From Afipia massiliensis (GTDB taxonomy: Bacteria; Pseudomonadota; Alphaproteobacteria; Rhizobiales; Xanthobacteraceae), in NCBI RefSeq assembly GCF_001006325.2, contig NZ_LBIA02000001.1, positions 310,001 to 374,000 of the forward strand: a stretch of DNA of 64,000 nt, read 5' to 3'. Below the pieces are notes generated by a model. That model had not been told where the DNA came from and ran no database searches. It worked only from the letters and a program-made list of their open reading frames with translations. Position 1 is the first letter of the stretch, and each line of letters starts with the position of its first letter. The position numbers and the translations under genes were made by a program. This document shows positions 27,314 to 36,401 of this stretch, piece by piece.

Positions 27314-28113
27314 GACAACCACCGCTTGCGACGCTTGTAATGTTTCACATCGCGCATACTGCGGCGGACTCCCTTGGCACCAAGACCAAGATAGAACTCG
27401 CAAACGTCTTCATTGCGCTTCAGCTCTTCCGAGGTGCCGTCGAGCACGACCCGGCCATTCTCCAGAACAAATGCGTTGCGCGAAGCATCGAGCGCGAGGC
27501 TCGCGTTCTGCTCCACCAGCAGCACAGTGAGACCGCCTTCGCCACTTAGCCGCCTCACTGCAGCGTAGATCGCTTCAGCCATCAGCGGCGCAATCCCCAG
27601 CGACGGCTCATCGAGCATCAGCAATCGCGGATTGGCCATCAACGCCCGCCCGATTGCGACCATCTGTTGTTCACCACCAGAGAGATAACCGGAGAGAACC
27701 GTGCGGCGATTCTTGAGCTGCGGGAAAAGCTGGTAGATTTCTTCGAGGCGGCGAGCGATGTCGGCCCGGTTGGTGGTATGGCCCCCGACCACCAGATTTT
27801 CTTCCACGGTCAGCTCAATGAAAAGCTTCCGGCCTTCCGGAACATGCGCGATGCCGAGCCGCACGATGTCGTCCGGGGCGAGTTTCGTAAGATCACAGCC
27901 TTCGAACCGGATTACGCCATCGCGGATCTTGCCGTCCTCGGGATAGAGCACGCCGGAAATAGCTTTCAACAGCGTGGTCTTGCCCGCGCCGTTGGCGCCG
28001 AGCAACGCCGTAATACCGCCCGCGGTCACATTCAACGACGCGTTGCGAACGGCCTCGATGGCGTTGTTGTAAACCACCTGAAGGTTTTCAACCTCAAGCA
28101 TTTGTTTCCCCAT
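27310..28113 (-). CDS. livF: branched-chain-type ABC ATPase, LivF subunit
   Basis: A 267-residue ATPase with Walker A GANGAGKT, HVPEGRKLFIELTVEENL (the LivF hallmark), signature GYLSGGEQQMVAIGRAL and Walker B LLMLDEPSLGIAP. It is the first gene of the six-gene importer/ligase operon. A basic tail (RRSMRDVKHYKRRKRWLS) extends about 25 residues past the usual LivF end. A weak PaaR-like dyad lies 58 bases before the start. Confidence 0.92.
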   Translation of the reverse strand: MGKQMLEVENLQVVYNNAIEAVRNASLNVTAGGITALLGANGAGKTTLLKAISGVLYPEDGKIRDGVIRFEGCDLTKLAPDDIVRLGIAHVPEGRKLFIELTVEENLVVGGHTTNRADIARRLEEIYQLFPQLKNRRTVLSGYLSGGEQQMVAIGRALMANPRLLMLDEPSLGIAPLMAEAIYAAVRRLSGEGGLTVLLVEQNASLALDASRNAFVLENGRVVLDGTSEELKRNEDVCEFYLGLGAKGVRRSMRDVKHYKRRKRWLS

Positions 28114-28170
28114 GTGGGCCTCAAGGGCCTTCAGTCACGACAGCTATCAGCGCTCCGAACAACGCGCAAG

Positions 28171-28194
28171 AAAAAAACGGTTGCCCGCCCGTTT
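28171..28194. promoter_or_regulatory. PaaR-like operator P3 (weak copy)
   Basis: AAAAAAACGGTTG-CCCGCCCGTTT, matching operator P2 at 18 of 24 positions. The left half is intact, the right half has drifted, and the outer AAACGG/CCGTTT arms still pair. It lies in the 80-base gap before livF, where it could control the importer operon. A transcript-end hairpin for the upstream gene is an alternative. Confidence 0.4.
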
Positions 28195-29003
28195 CAATGC
28201 CAGGACGGACTTCGCTTTTCAAGGAATGCAGTCAGGCCTTCGCGCGCGTCGCCGCTTTCCCACGTGCCGACAAGCGCGCTGGTCGCGTCTTCGATTGCGG
28301 CATCAAGGCCGCGCGCGCCGGTGCGCCGAAACAACCGCTTGGTCTCAGCGATCGCGGTTGGCGAAGACCTCAGTACCGCTCGCAGCTCGGCCTCCACGGC
28401 AGCATCAAGATCGCCGCGCCCGACAACATGATGCACCAGGCCGGCGTCAAGCGCCTTCTGCGCCGGCATCGGATCGTGCCCCGTCAAGAAGTGCGCGCGC
28501 GCCTGCGCCTCACCCAGACGGCGAACGACAAACGGCGAAATCATGGCGGGAATGATCCCCAGCCGCACCTCGGACAAGCCGAAAACCGCTTCATTGCAGG
28601 CCACCGCGATGTCGCAGGCACAAACGAGGCCAAAGCCACCGCCGATCGCCGCGCCATTGACGCGCGCAATCACAGGCTTGGGAGATGAGTCGATCGCAAC
28701 CAGAAGCTTGCCGATTCGGCTGGCATCTTCGCGGCGCTGCTCCGAAGACTGATCGAGAATTCCGCGCATCCAGCGCAGGTCGCCGCCGGCGCTGAAACTC
28801 TTGCCCTCACCGGTCAGCACCACCGCACGCACTTGAGGCATCGCTGAAACGGATTCAACCGCATCGGTTAACGCCACCACAACTTGCGGATTCCATGCAT
28901 TATGGACATGGGGGCGGTTGATCGTAATGCGCGCCACGCCGCGTTCGTCGATATCGCGGATCACAACATCCGCTTCAGCATCGGAAGAAGATTCGATGGT
29001 CAC
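28194..29003 (-). CDS. methylglutaconyl-CoA hydratase-like crotonase (LiuC/AtuE type)
   Basis: A crotonase of about 269 residues. The stretch FGLSEVRLGIIPAMISPFVVRRLGE is the pattern of methylglutaconyl-CoA and isohexenylglutaconyl-CoA hydratases rather than general enoyl-CoA hydratases. One catalytic Glu (SEV) is kept, while the second position, usually Glu, is not. The oxyanion segment is ARVNGAAIGGGFGL. The GTG at 29003 (VTIESSSDAEAD) has GAGG six bases upstream; longer starts would run through the operator. In context it supplies the hydration step between the carboxylase and the lyase. Confidence 0.82.
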   Translation of the reverse strand: MTIESSSDAEADVVIRDIDERGVARITINRPHVHNAWNPQVVVALTDAVESVSAMPQVRAVVLTGEGKSFSAGGDLRWMRGILDQSSEQRREDASRIGKLLVAIDSSPKPVIARVNGAAIGGGFGLVCACDIAVACNEAVFGLSEVRLGIIPAMISPFVVRRLGEAQARAHFLTGHDPMPAQKALDAGLVHHVVGRGDLDAAVEAELRAVLRSSPTAIAETKRLFRRTGARGLDAAIEDATSALVGTWESGDAREGLTAFLEKRSPSWH

Positions 29004-29016
29004 AGCACACCTCATT

Positions 29017-29040
29017 AAACAAACGGTTGACCGTTGCTTT
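29017..29040. promoter_or_regulatory. PaaR-like operator P2 (CGGT-TG-ACCG core)
   Basis: AAACAAA-CGGTTGACCG-TTGCTTT, a near-perfect dyad between the divergent hydratase (start 29003) and the plus-strand catabolic operon (start 29198). It differs from P1 at only 2 of 24 positions. Confidence 0.68.
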
Positions 29041-29197
29041 ATTAGATGGGATTTGCTACCGCGTCCAGACAGACATCGGACAACCGGAAAGGCGCCACCG
29101 CACTCTACGAACGAATCCACAACCCGCCGTGCCGTTCTTTCGATGCGCGGGGCGCCAGAAGCTGAACACTCCTGACCATTATTCAACGGAGAACATG

Positions 29198-29992
29198 ATG
29201 CCTCGCGAGTTTTCCACCATTGAACTGACCATTGACGAGCAGGTCGCGACGATCTGGCTGAACCGGCCGGAAAGCGGCAATGGCATCAACCTTCAGATGA
29301 TGACGGAGTTCAAAACTGCCGCCTTCGATCTTGAAGCCAATCCGGATATCCGCGTGGTCATCCTGCGCGGACGCGGCCGGCATTTCTCGGTCGGTGGCGA
29401 CATGGCAATGTTCACGGAAGCGGGTGATGCATTACCGCGCGTGATTGCAGACGTTATAACGAATTTCCACGATGCGTTGCTCTCCTTGCGGCGCTCGACA
29501 GCAGCATCCATCGCGGTCGTGCATGGCGCCTGCGCCGGGGGCGCTCTGTCGCTGGCACTCGCCTGCGACTTCGTGGTCGCGGAAGACAAGGCGAAGTTCG
29601 CCGCAGCCTACCGCAAGCTCGGGGCCAGCGCCGATGGCGGGATGACTCATGCCCTGACGCGCGCGCTCGGGCAGCGCCGCGCCCTCGAACTCCTGCTGTT
29701 GAGCGACACGTTTACCGCCTCAGACGCACTGCAGATGGGCCTGGTCAATCGGTTAGCGTCGTCCGACAACCTTGAGTCGGAAGTCGTCCGCATGGCCGGC
29801 ATCCTGCGCGGAAATGCACCGGCCTCCGTGCGCGCCTTGAAGGGTCTTACCTATCAGGCTCCGACGACCTCTTTTGATCAGCAACTGTCCTCCGAACTCG
29901 CGGCATTCGCGCAGTGCGCAGGCACGGCCGATTTCCGCGAGGGCGTCAGCGCCTTCGCGGCGCGCCGGCAACCTGTTTTCAAGGGAGCGTAA
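29198..29992 (+). CDS. crotonase-family enoyl-CoA hydratase/isomerase (PaaG-like)
   Basis: A crotonase of about 264 residues beginning MPREFSTIELTIDEQVATIWLNRPE, with HGACAGGALSLALACDFVVAED for the oxyanion hole. Where hydratases have PE, this protein has YRK; an aspartate follows in GASADGGMTH, the position of the catalytic Asp in PaaG-type isomerases. It is therefore more likely a double-bond isomerase than a hydratase. It is the first gene of a seven-gene plus-strand operon with a GGAG site 6 bases before the ATG; an ATG at 29195 is an alternative start. Confidence 0.83.
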   Translation: MPREFSTIELTIDEQVATIWLNRPESGNGINLQMMTEFKTAAFDLEANPDIRVVILRGRGRHFSVGGDMAMFTEAGDALPRVIADVITNFHDALLSLRRSTAASIAVVHGACAGGALSLALACDFVVAEDKAKFAAAYRKLGASADGGMTHALTRALGQRRALELLLLSDTFTASDALQMGLVNRLASSDNLESEVVRMAGILRGNAPASVRALKGLTYQAPTTSFDQQLSSELAAFAQCAGTADFREGVSAFAARRQPVFKGA

Positions 29993-29995
29993 TAG

Positions 29996-30814
29996 ATGCG
30001 CCTGTTGCAAGACAAGGTTATATTCATCACCGGCGGCAGCCGCGGGATCGGCCGAGAGATCGCCCTTAAATTCGCGGCCGATGGTGCAAGGATTGTCATC
30101 GCCGCAAAGACCAGCGATCCTCACACCTCGCTTCCTGGCACCATCCACACGGTCGCCGACGAAATCCGCCGCGCCGGCGGAGAAGCCCTGCCGTTACAGG
30201 TAGACGTTCGAAACACGGACGCCGTCAAGGACGCGATCGAGACGGCGGTCAAAACGTTCGGCGGCCTCGATATTCTCGTCAACAATGCCAGTGCCATCAG
30301 TCCGACCGGACTTCTCGATACATCGCCGCAGCGTTACGACTTGCTGCAATCGATCAACACCCGCGGGACCTATCTCTGTTCACATTATGCGATTCCTCAT
30401 CTGCGGGCGTCGAAAAATCCGCACGTACTCACGCTGTCGCCGCCCATAAGCACGGGCACGAAGTGGTACGGCACATATGCGGCTTATGCGATCTCCAAGT
30501 ACGGCATGACCATGTGCACGCTGGGAGTCGCTGAAGAGTTCCGACCAGACAGCATCGCAGCGAACTCGCTCTGGCCGCGAACGATGATCGCGACCGACGC
30601 AGTTCGCGTGCACTATGAGGACGAATACCGCCGCAGCCGGCATCCTGCGATCATGGCCGATGCCGCTTATCTGATCGTGACAAAGGACAGCCGCACGTTC
30701 TCCGGCAATAGTTTGATCGACGAAGACTTCCTGCGAGACGAGGGCTTCTCGGATTTCTCGCACTATGCAATCGATCCGTGCGTCGAACTCGCCGCTGACA
30801 TTCTGATCGATTAA
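29996..30814 (+). CDS. short-chain dehydrogenase/reductase (HSDL2-like)
   Basis: A 272-residue SDR with the nucleotide-binding TGGSRGIGREIA, the structural NNASAI motif and the catalytic YAISKYG. The internal stretch AAKTSDPHTSLPGTIHTVADEI is typical of the HSDL2-like group, whose members act on hydroxyacyl or hydroxysteroid-like substrates. It starts 4 bases after the crotonase stop and fits the 3-hydroxyacyl-CoA dehydrogenase step that yields the 2-oxocyclohexane-carboxyl-CoA type substrate for BadI. The substrate is inferred from the operon. Confidence 0.87.
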   Translation: MRLLQDKVIFITGGSRGIGREIALKFAADGARIVIAAKTSDPHTSLPGTIHTVADEIRRAGGEALPLQVDVRNTDAVKDAIETAVKTFGGLDILVNNASAISPTGLLDTSPQRYDLLQSINTRGTYLCSHYAIPHLRASKNPHVLTLSPPISTGTKWYGTYAAYAISKYGMTMCTLGVAEEFRPDSIAANSLWPRTMIATDAVRVHYEDEYRRSRHPAIMADAAYLIVTKDSRTFSGNSLIDEDFLRDEGFSDFSHYAIDPCVELAADILID

Positions 30815-30829
30815 CCAAAGGATCACCGC

Positions 30830-32329
30830 ATGCAGCCTGTCGGACAGTGGATCAATCTTCATGCGCGCCAACGCCCGGCCAAGACCGCCATCGTCGATGA
30901 CCGGCGGCGCTTGACCTATGCGGAACTTGATCGGGAAACGGATGCCCTTGCAGCAGCATTTGCCGCCCGCGGCGTTCGCGCCGGTGACCGTATCGGTATC
31001 CTTTCCGGCGCGTCGGTGGAATGGGTGATGGTCTATCTCTCCATCGTGAAACTCGGCGCGATCGCAACGGCACTGAACTACCGGGAAACACCTGACCGTC
31101 TCGTCGCGATGATGCAAAGCGTCGGGGTGAGCCTCCTGTTCACCGATACTGGCTCTCGCGCTGCACTGTCCGGTTTCTCCGGGCTTCCCGAGATCATCGA
31201 ATTATCCCGGGCATCGCTCGACGATCTCACGAGTCGGCATACCGAGCAGCATGCCTTTGACTTGGTGAAGCCGACAGACGGAAACGTCATTCTGTTTACT
31301 GGCGGTACAACCGGCGTCTCCAAGGGCGTACTGCTGTCTCACGCCAACCTGTTCTGGAACGTGATCAACGAAGCGCTGGCCACACGGATCACCGAATGGG
31401 ACACCACCCTGCTCGGAACCGCCCTGCATCACTCGGCCGCGCTAAACACGTGGTTGCTGCCGCATCTCTATCTCGGCGGCACGGCCGTAATCCTGCGGGA
31501 GTTCACGGCGGACGCCTGGATCGACATGGTGCAGCGTGAGCGCGTCACGAACGGATTCACACCGCCCACCATGGCGCGCCAGGTGGTCAAGCACCCAAAT
31601 GCGGGCAAGGCGGACTGGCGGCATTTCCGTCGCTGGTACTCAGGCGCAGGCATCCTTCCCCGGCACGAGCGCGAGGAAATGGAGGCGCTCAATCCGGGAC
31701 TCGGTATCTATTATCAGTATGGACTGACCGAAGCCGGCCCCATCGTAACCGTACTGCAACCGGAAGATTACGACCTCGCTCCCGGCAGCATCGGCCGCGC
31801 CGTGCGCAACTGCGAAATCCGCATGCTGCGCGAAGACCGCACCGACGCGCCACCGGATACAGTCGGAGAGATCGCAGTCCGCGGCCCAGCTGTGATGAGC
31901 GGATATTTCAACCGCCCGGAAGAAACCGCGAGAGTGTTCCACGATGGCTGGCTTTTAACCGGCGATCTTGGCGTCATGGATGCAAATGGTTTCATCACAT
32001 TTCATGATCGCTCCAAGGACATGATCAAGACGGGCGGCCTCAACGTCTACTCGCAGGAAGTCGAGCACGTGCTGGCGAAACACCCCGCAGTACGCGAAGT
32101 CGCCGTGATCGGCACGCAGGACGATCACTGGGGCGAGATGGTCACCGCCGTGATCACGCTGCATGACGGCATGTCCGCCGACGAAAACGACCTGATCTCG
32201 TTTGCGCGGAAGGATCTTGGCGGCTACCAGACGCCCAAGCGCATCCTGTTCATGAGCTACGACGAACTGCCGAAGAACTATCTCGGAAAAATCCTCAAGC
32301 GCGAACTTCGTACAAAGGTTGATTCATGA
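30830..32329 (+). CDS. AMP-dependent acyl-CoA synthetase
   Basis: A 499-residue adenylate-forming ligase with P-loop VILFTGGTTGVSKGVLLSH, YYQYGLTEAGPIV, WLLTGDLGVMDANGFITFHDRSKDMIKTGGLNVYSQEVE and a C-terminal KNYLGKILKRELR with the catalytic Lys. It has an AAAGGA site and its stop overlaps the next ATG by 4 bases. It is the third CoA ligase in this regulon, suggesting activation of several related acids or of a ring-opened intermediate. Confidence 0.9.
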   Translation: MQPVGQWINLHARQRPAKTAIVDDRRRLTYAELDRETDALAAAFAARGVRAGDRIGILSGASVEWVMVYLSIVKLGAIATALNYRETPDRLVAMMQSVGVSLLFTDTGSRAALSGFSGLPEIIELSRASLDDLTSRHTEQHAFDLVKPTDGNVILFTGGTTGVSKGVLLSHANLFWNVINEALATRITEWDTTLLGTALHHSAALNTWLLPHLYLGGTAVILREFTADAWIDMVQRERVTNGFTPPTMARQVVKHPNAGKADWRHFRRWYSGAGILPRHEREEMEALNPGLGIYYQYGLTEAGPIVTVLQPEDYDLAPGSIGRAVRNCEIRMLREDRTDAPPDTVGEIAVRGPAVMSGYFNRPEETARVFHDGWLLTGDLGVMDANGFITFHDRSKDMIKTGGLNVYSQEVEHVLAKHPAVREVAVIGTQDDHWGEMVTAVITLHDGMSADENDLISFARKDLGGYQTPKRILFMSYDELPKNYLGKILKRELRTKVDS

Positions 32330-33102
32330 CTGTCTTGCGTGAAATTCCACGCCCCGGCGTAGCCCTCATCACCATCAATCGTCCCGACAAGCTGAATTCC
32401 ATCGATCCGGCGACGGATTTGCTGTTGCGTGAGGCATGGGCCTGGGCGGAACAGGCGTACGACGTACGGTGCATTATCCTTACCGGAACAGAGAAGTCAT
32501 TTTGCGCAGGCGGCGATATCGCGCAGCTTTTGCCGGATCTGCGCCGCCGCAACGAGATCAATGCCGATGACGGCACGTTCTGCGGGCTGACACGTGTATA
32601 TCCGACACGCAAACCGATCATCGCCGCCGTCAATGGTATGGCGTTCGGCGGCGGCCTTGAACTGGCGCTGGCTTCGGACATCCGGATCGCCAGCGCCAAG
32701 GCAAAATTCGGCCTGCCGGAAGTCCAGGTCGGCGTGCTTGCCGGCGCAGGCGGCGTAACCCGCCTCCCCCGGTTCATCGCGCCCGCCATTGCAGCCGAAA
32801 TGCTGCTGACCGGCGAAGCGATCGACGCGGACACGGCGCTCCGCGCCGGTCTCGTCAGCCGCGTTGTTCCCCCGGAGCAACTGATGGAGACGGCCTTCAG
32901 GATCGCAACCCGCATCGCCGCGAACGCGCCGCTGGCAATTGTCCGGACGCTTGAACTGATCCGGAAATCCCGCTCGCTCAGTCTTGCGGACAGCCTCGAT
33001 ATGGAGCGTGCCAGCCTTCAATATCTTCTGGCCAGCGCGGACGCGAAGGAAGGCATCGCCGCCTTCTCCGAAAAGCGCGTCCCTGCATTTACAGGACACT
33101 GA
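32326..33102 (+). CDS. enoyl-CoA hydratase
   Basis: A 258-residue crotonase retaining both hydratase glutamates, in FGLPEVQVGVLAGAGGVTRL and IAAEMLLTGEAI. The oxyanion segment is VNGMAFGGGLELALASD. It probably hydrates the ring or chain enoyl-CoA formed by the acyl-CoA dehydrogenase encoded one base downstream. It is translationally coupled to the ligase (ATGA overlap). Confidence 0.9.
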   Translation: MTVLREIPRPGVALITINRPDKLNSIDPATDLLLREAWAWAEQAYDVRCIILTGTEKSFCAGGDIAQLLPDLRRRNEINADDGTFCGLTRVYPTRKPIIAAVNGMAFGGGLELALASDIRIASAKAKFGLPEVQVGVLAGAGGVTRLPRFIAPAIAAEMLLTGEAIDADTALRAGLVSRVVPPEQLMETAFRIATRIAANAPLAIVRTLELIRKSRSLSLADSLDMERASLQYLLASADAKEGIAAFSEKRVPAFTGH

Positions 33103-33103
33103 C

Positions 33104-34258
33104 ATGCTCGACATTTACGCATCGGACGAGACCACGCGCCAAATCCGGGACAGTGTCGCCGCGTTCGCCAGCGAACGAATCGCGCCGTTGGCTGACGAGG
33201 TCGACCGCAAGGATACGTTTCCGCGACATCTGTGGCCGGACCTCGGCGCGCTCGGCGTGTTGGGAATTACGGCAGACGAAGACGACGGTGGCGCGGGTTT
33301 AGGCTATCTCGCGCACGTGGTCGCTTCCGAGGAAATTTCCCGCGCTTCCGGCTCGATCGGAATTTCCTACATCGCCCATTCCAACCTGTGCGTGAACCAG
33401 ATCCGGCTAAATGCCAATCCTGAGCTGCGGAGGCGTTATCTGCCCAAGCTGATCTCCGGCGAGCATGTCGGTGCGCTGGCCATGAGCGAATCCGGTTCCG
33501 GATCGGACGTCGTCAGCATGGCGCTGCGGGCGGAGCAACGCGGCGATCGCTTCGTTCTCAACGGTAGCAAGATGTGGATCACCAACGGCGATCACGCCGA
33601 CGTTTATGTGATCTACGCAAAAACGAGCCCTGATGCTGGTAAGCGCGGCATCACCGCTTTTGTGGTCGAGCGTGACACGCCCGGTTTCGGCCGCGCGCAA
33701 AAGCTCGACAAACTCGGCATGCGTGGCTCAGGCACTTGCGAACTGGTGTTCGAGGATTGCGAAATTCCGGCGGAGAATGTTCTGGGAACAATCGACGCCG
33801 GCGTCCGAGTACTGATGAAAGGCCTCGACTATGAGCGCATCGTCGCCGCGTCCGCGTCTGTTGGATTGATGCAGGCGGCGCTTGATATTGCACTGCCCTA
33901 CGTGCGGGAACGCAAGCAGTTCGGCCAACCGATCGGAGAATTTCAGCTAGTCCAGGGTAAGCTTGCTGAAATGATGACCGCGCTCAATGTCTCGCGCGCC
34001 TACCTCTATACCGTGGCCGCTGCGGCGGATCGCGGGCTGCCGCTTCGCAAGGAGGCCGCCAGCGCCATCATGTTCGCATCGGAAGCCGCGACGCGTGTAG
34101 CGCTCGACGCCATTCAGTTGCTCGGCGGCAACGGTTACATCAACGAATACGCGACGGGCCGGTTACTGCGCGACGCCAAGCTATATGAGATTGGCGCGGG
34201 CACGACGGAAATCCGCAAAATGCTGATCGGCCGCGAACTGGTCCACGCCGGCGGATAG
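33104..34258 (+). CDS. acyl-CoA dehydrogenase (isovaleryl-CoA dehydrogenase-like)
   Basis: A 384-residue FAD acyl-CoA dehydrogenase. FAD and substrate motifs are LAMSESGSGSDVVSM, KMWITNGDHADV and QLLGGNGYINEY. The catalytic base lies in GLDYERIVAASASVGLMQA, the helix position used by isovaleryl-CoA dehydrogenase, rather than the C-terminal EGT position of most family members (here GAGTTEIRK). It starts 1 base after the hydratase stop. It may desaturate a branched or cyclic acyl-CoA. Confidence 0.88.
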   Translation: MLDIYASDETTRQIRDSVAAFASERIAPLADEVDRKDTFPRHLWPDLGALGVLGITADEDDGGAGLGYLAHVVASEEISRASGSIGISYIAHSNLCVNQIRLNANPELRRRYLPKLISGEHVGALAMSESGSGSDVVSMALRAEQRGDRFVLNGSKMWITNGDHADVYVIYAKTSPDAGKRGITAFVVERDTPGFGRAQKLDKLGMRGSGTCELVFEDCEIPAENVLGTIDAGVRVLMKGLDYERIVAASASVGLMQAALDIALPYVRERKQFGQPIGEFQLVQGKLAEMMTALNVSRAYLYTVAAAADRGLPLRKEAASAIMFASEAATRVALDAIQLLGGNGYINEYATGRLLRDAKLYEIGAGTTEIRKMLIGRELVHAGG

Positions 34259-34291
34259 CCACTAGCCAATGGACCGCAGGGAGGAAAGAAC

Positions 34292-35077
34292 ATGACTTAC
34301 GAAGACATCATCTACGAGGAACGCCCGAAGGGCATTGCTCGCATCACGATCAATCGGCCAGCAAGCTACAATGCCTTTCGTGGGAAGACGGTCGAAGAGC
34401 TCATCCACGCCTTTCAGCGCGCGGGGTGGGACAAGTCGATTGGCGTGATCGTTTTGACCGGCGCGGGGGACAAGGCCTTCTGCACCGGCGGCGACCAGAG
34501 CGCACATGAGGGACAATACGACGGCCGGGGCACGATCGGCCTGCCCATCGACGAATTCCAGAGCGTCATTCGCGACATGCCGAAGCCCGTCATCGCACGG
34601 GTCAACGGCTTTGCGATCGGCGGTGGCAACGTGCTCGCGACGATCTGCGATCTGACGATTGCATCCGACAGGGCGCAGTTCGGACAGGTTGGTCCGAAGG
34701 TCGGATCCGTCGATCCGGGTTTCGGAACTGCTTATCTGGCCCGTGTCGTTGGCGAGAAGAAGGCGCGCGAAATCTGGTATCTCAACCGGCGCTACACGGC
34801 TGCGCAGGCGGTCGAGATGGGGCTCGCCAACATCGCCGTGCCGCATGATGAACTCGATGCGGAGGTTGATCGCTGGTGTGAAGAGCTGCTCGAGCGTAGC
34901 CCCACAGCCCTGGCGCTTGCCAAGCGGTCCTTCAATGCAGATACGGAATCGATCCGCGGCATCGCCAGCATGGGCATGGCAGCGCTCAGCCTCTATTACG
35001 ACACCGAGGAGTCGAAAGAGGGCGGCCGGGCGTTTCGGGAGAAGCGCAAACCCGACTTCCGCAAGTTCAATCGTTGA
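34292..35077 (+). CDS. badI: 2-ketocyclohexanecarboxyl-CoA hydrolase (BadI)
   Basis: A 261-residue crotonase very like BadI of Rhodopseudomonas palustris across its length. Shared stretches include [72 protein letters not shown] and [13 protein letters not shown]. BadI hydrolytically opens the ring of a 2-oxocyclohexane-1-carboxyl-CoA to pimelyl-CoA. No benzoyl-CoA reductase genes are seen nearby, so here it probably serves a ring acid already saturated. It is preceded by a GGAGG site and lies 33 bases after the dehydrogenase. The ring may carry alkyl substituents, given the Liu-type genes in the regulon. Confidence 0.9.
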   Translation: MTYEDIIYEERPKGIARITINRPASYNAFRGKTVEELIHAFQRAGWDKSIGVIVLTGAGDKAFCTGGDQSAHEGQYDGRGTIGLPIDEFQSVIRDMPKPVIARVNGFAIGGGNVLATICDLTIASDRAQFGQVGPKVGSVDPGFGTAYLARVVGEKKAREIWYLNRRYTAAQAVEMGLANIAVPHDELDAEVDRWCEELLERSPTALALAKRSFNADTESIRGIASMGMAALSLYYDTEESKEGGRAFREKRKPDFRKFNR

Positions 35078-35084
35078 GATCATG

Positions 35085-36278
35085 ATGACACAGACCAGGC
35101 GCGCTGCATTCCAGTGGGACGATCCGTTCCTGCTCGACGATCAGTTGACCGAAGACGAGCGGATGATCCGCGACACGGCGCGGGCTTACGCTCAGGACAA
35201 GCTGCTGCCGCGGGTAACGCAGGCCTATCTCGAAGAGAAGACCGATCGCGACATCTTCAACGAGATGGGCGAGCTCGGCCTGATCGGCGTCACGCTGCCA
35301 GAAGAGTACGGTTGCGCCAACGCAAGCTACGTCGCCTATGGCCTGGTCGCGCGCGAGATCGAGCGGGTCGATTCCGGCTATCGCTCGATGAACAGCGTGC
35401 AGTCGTCGCTGGTGATGTATCCGATCTATGCCTACGGCGACGAGAGCCAGCGCAAGAAGTATCTGCCGAAGCTCGCCACCGGCGAGTGGGTCGGCTGCTT
35501 CGGCCTGACCGAGCCCGATGCCGGCTCTGATCCCGATGGCATGAAGACGCGCGCCGAGAAGGTTGCCGACGGCTATCGCCTGACCGGCTCGAAGATGTGG
35601 ATTTCCAACGCGCCGATCGCCGACGTGTTCGTGGTGTGGGCGAAGTCCGCCGCGCACGACAACAAGGTCCGCGGCTTCATCCTCGAGAAGGGCATGAAGG
35701 GCCTGTCCGCGCCCAAAATTGGCGGCAAGCTCTCGTTGCGCGCCTCGATCACCGGCGAAATCGTGATGGACGGCGTCGTGGTGCCGGAAAGCGCGCTGCT
35801 CCCGAACGTCTCGGGTCTCGCGGGGCCTTTCTGCTGCCTCAACCGGGCTCGCTACGGCATTTCATGGGGCGCGATGGGCGCGGCGGAAGACTGCTTCGCC
35901 CGCGCGCGGCAGTACACGCTCGACCGCAAGCAGTTCAACCGTCCGCTGGCCGCGACCCAGCTCGTGCAGAAGAAGCTTGCCGACATGGAGACCGAGATCG
36001 CACTCGGCCTGCAGGGCTCGCTGCGGCTCGGCCGCCTGATGGACGACGGCAGGATGGCCCCTGAGATGATTTCGATCATGAAGCGCAACAACTGCGGCAA
36101 GGCGCTGGACATTGCGCGCATGGCCCGCGACATGCACGGCGGCAACGGCATCTCGAGCGAGTATCACGTGATGCGTCACGCGCAGAACCTGGAGACCGTG
36201 AACACCTACGAGGGCACCCACGACGTCCACGCCCTCATTCTCGGCCGCGCCATCACCGGCATTCAGGCGTTTTCTTGA
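35085..36278 (+). CDS. gcdH: glutaryl-CoA dehydrogenase
   Basis: A 397-residue acyl-CoA dehydrogenase with the GcdH pattern [75 protein letters not shown] and the catalytic Glu in [19 protein letters not shown]. GcdH dehydrogenates and decarboxylates glutaryl-CoA to crotonyl-CoA, the standard end step after pimelyl-CoA beta-oxidation. It is the last gene of the plus operon. Its codon use looks more uniformly GC-rich than its neighbours, so it may be an older resident gene. An ATG at 35082 is an alternative start. Confidence 0.92.
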   Translation: MTQTRRAAFQWDDPFLLDDQLTEDERMIRDTARAYAQDKLLPRVTQAYLEEKTDRDIFNEMGELGLIGVTLPEEYGCANASYVAYGLVAREIERVDSGYRSMNSVQSSLVMYPIYAYGDESQRKKYLPKLATGEWVGCFGLTEPDAGSDPDGMKTRAEKVADGYRLTGSKMWISNAPIADVFVVWAKSAAHDNKVRGFILEKGMKGLSAPKIGGKLSLRASITGEIVMDGVVVPESALLPNVSGLAGPFCCLNRARYGISWGAMGAAEDCFARARQYTLDRKQFNRPLAATQLVQKKLADMETEIALGLQGSLRLGRLMDDGRMAPEMISIMKRNNCGKALDIARMARDMHGGNGISSEYHVMRHAQNLETVNTYEGTHDVHALILGRAITGIQAFS

Positions 36279-36401
36279 TCCCTATATGCAAGGCCGTGTT
36301 GGTGTCACCGGGGCATCTCCTATAGCTGCTTCACTTCGCGACAGGATCGCTTCTATCAATAGCGCCGAACCTGAACGCGCCGAGCCGCCGTGGTCCGCAT
36401 C

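Noticed and set aside
28171-28194. A rho-independent terminator after the hydratase gene.
   Set aside because: The arms pair, but there is no T-run, and the sequence matches operator P2 at 18 of 24 positions, so it is listed as a weak operator with termination as the alternative.
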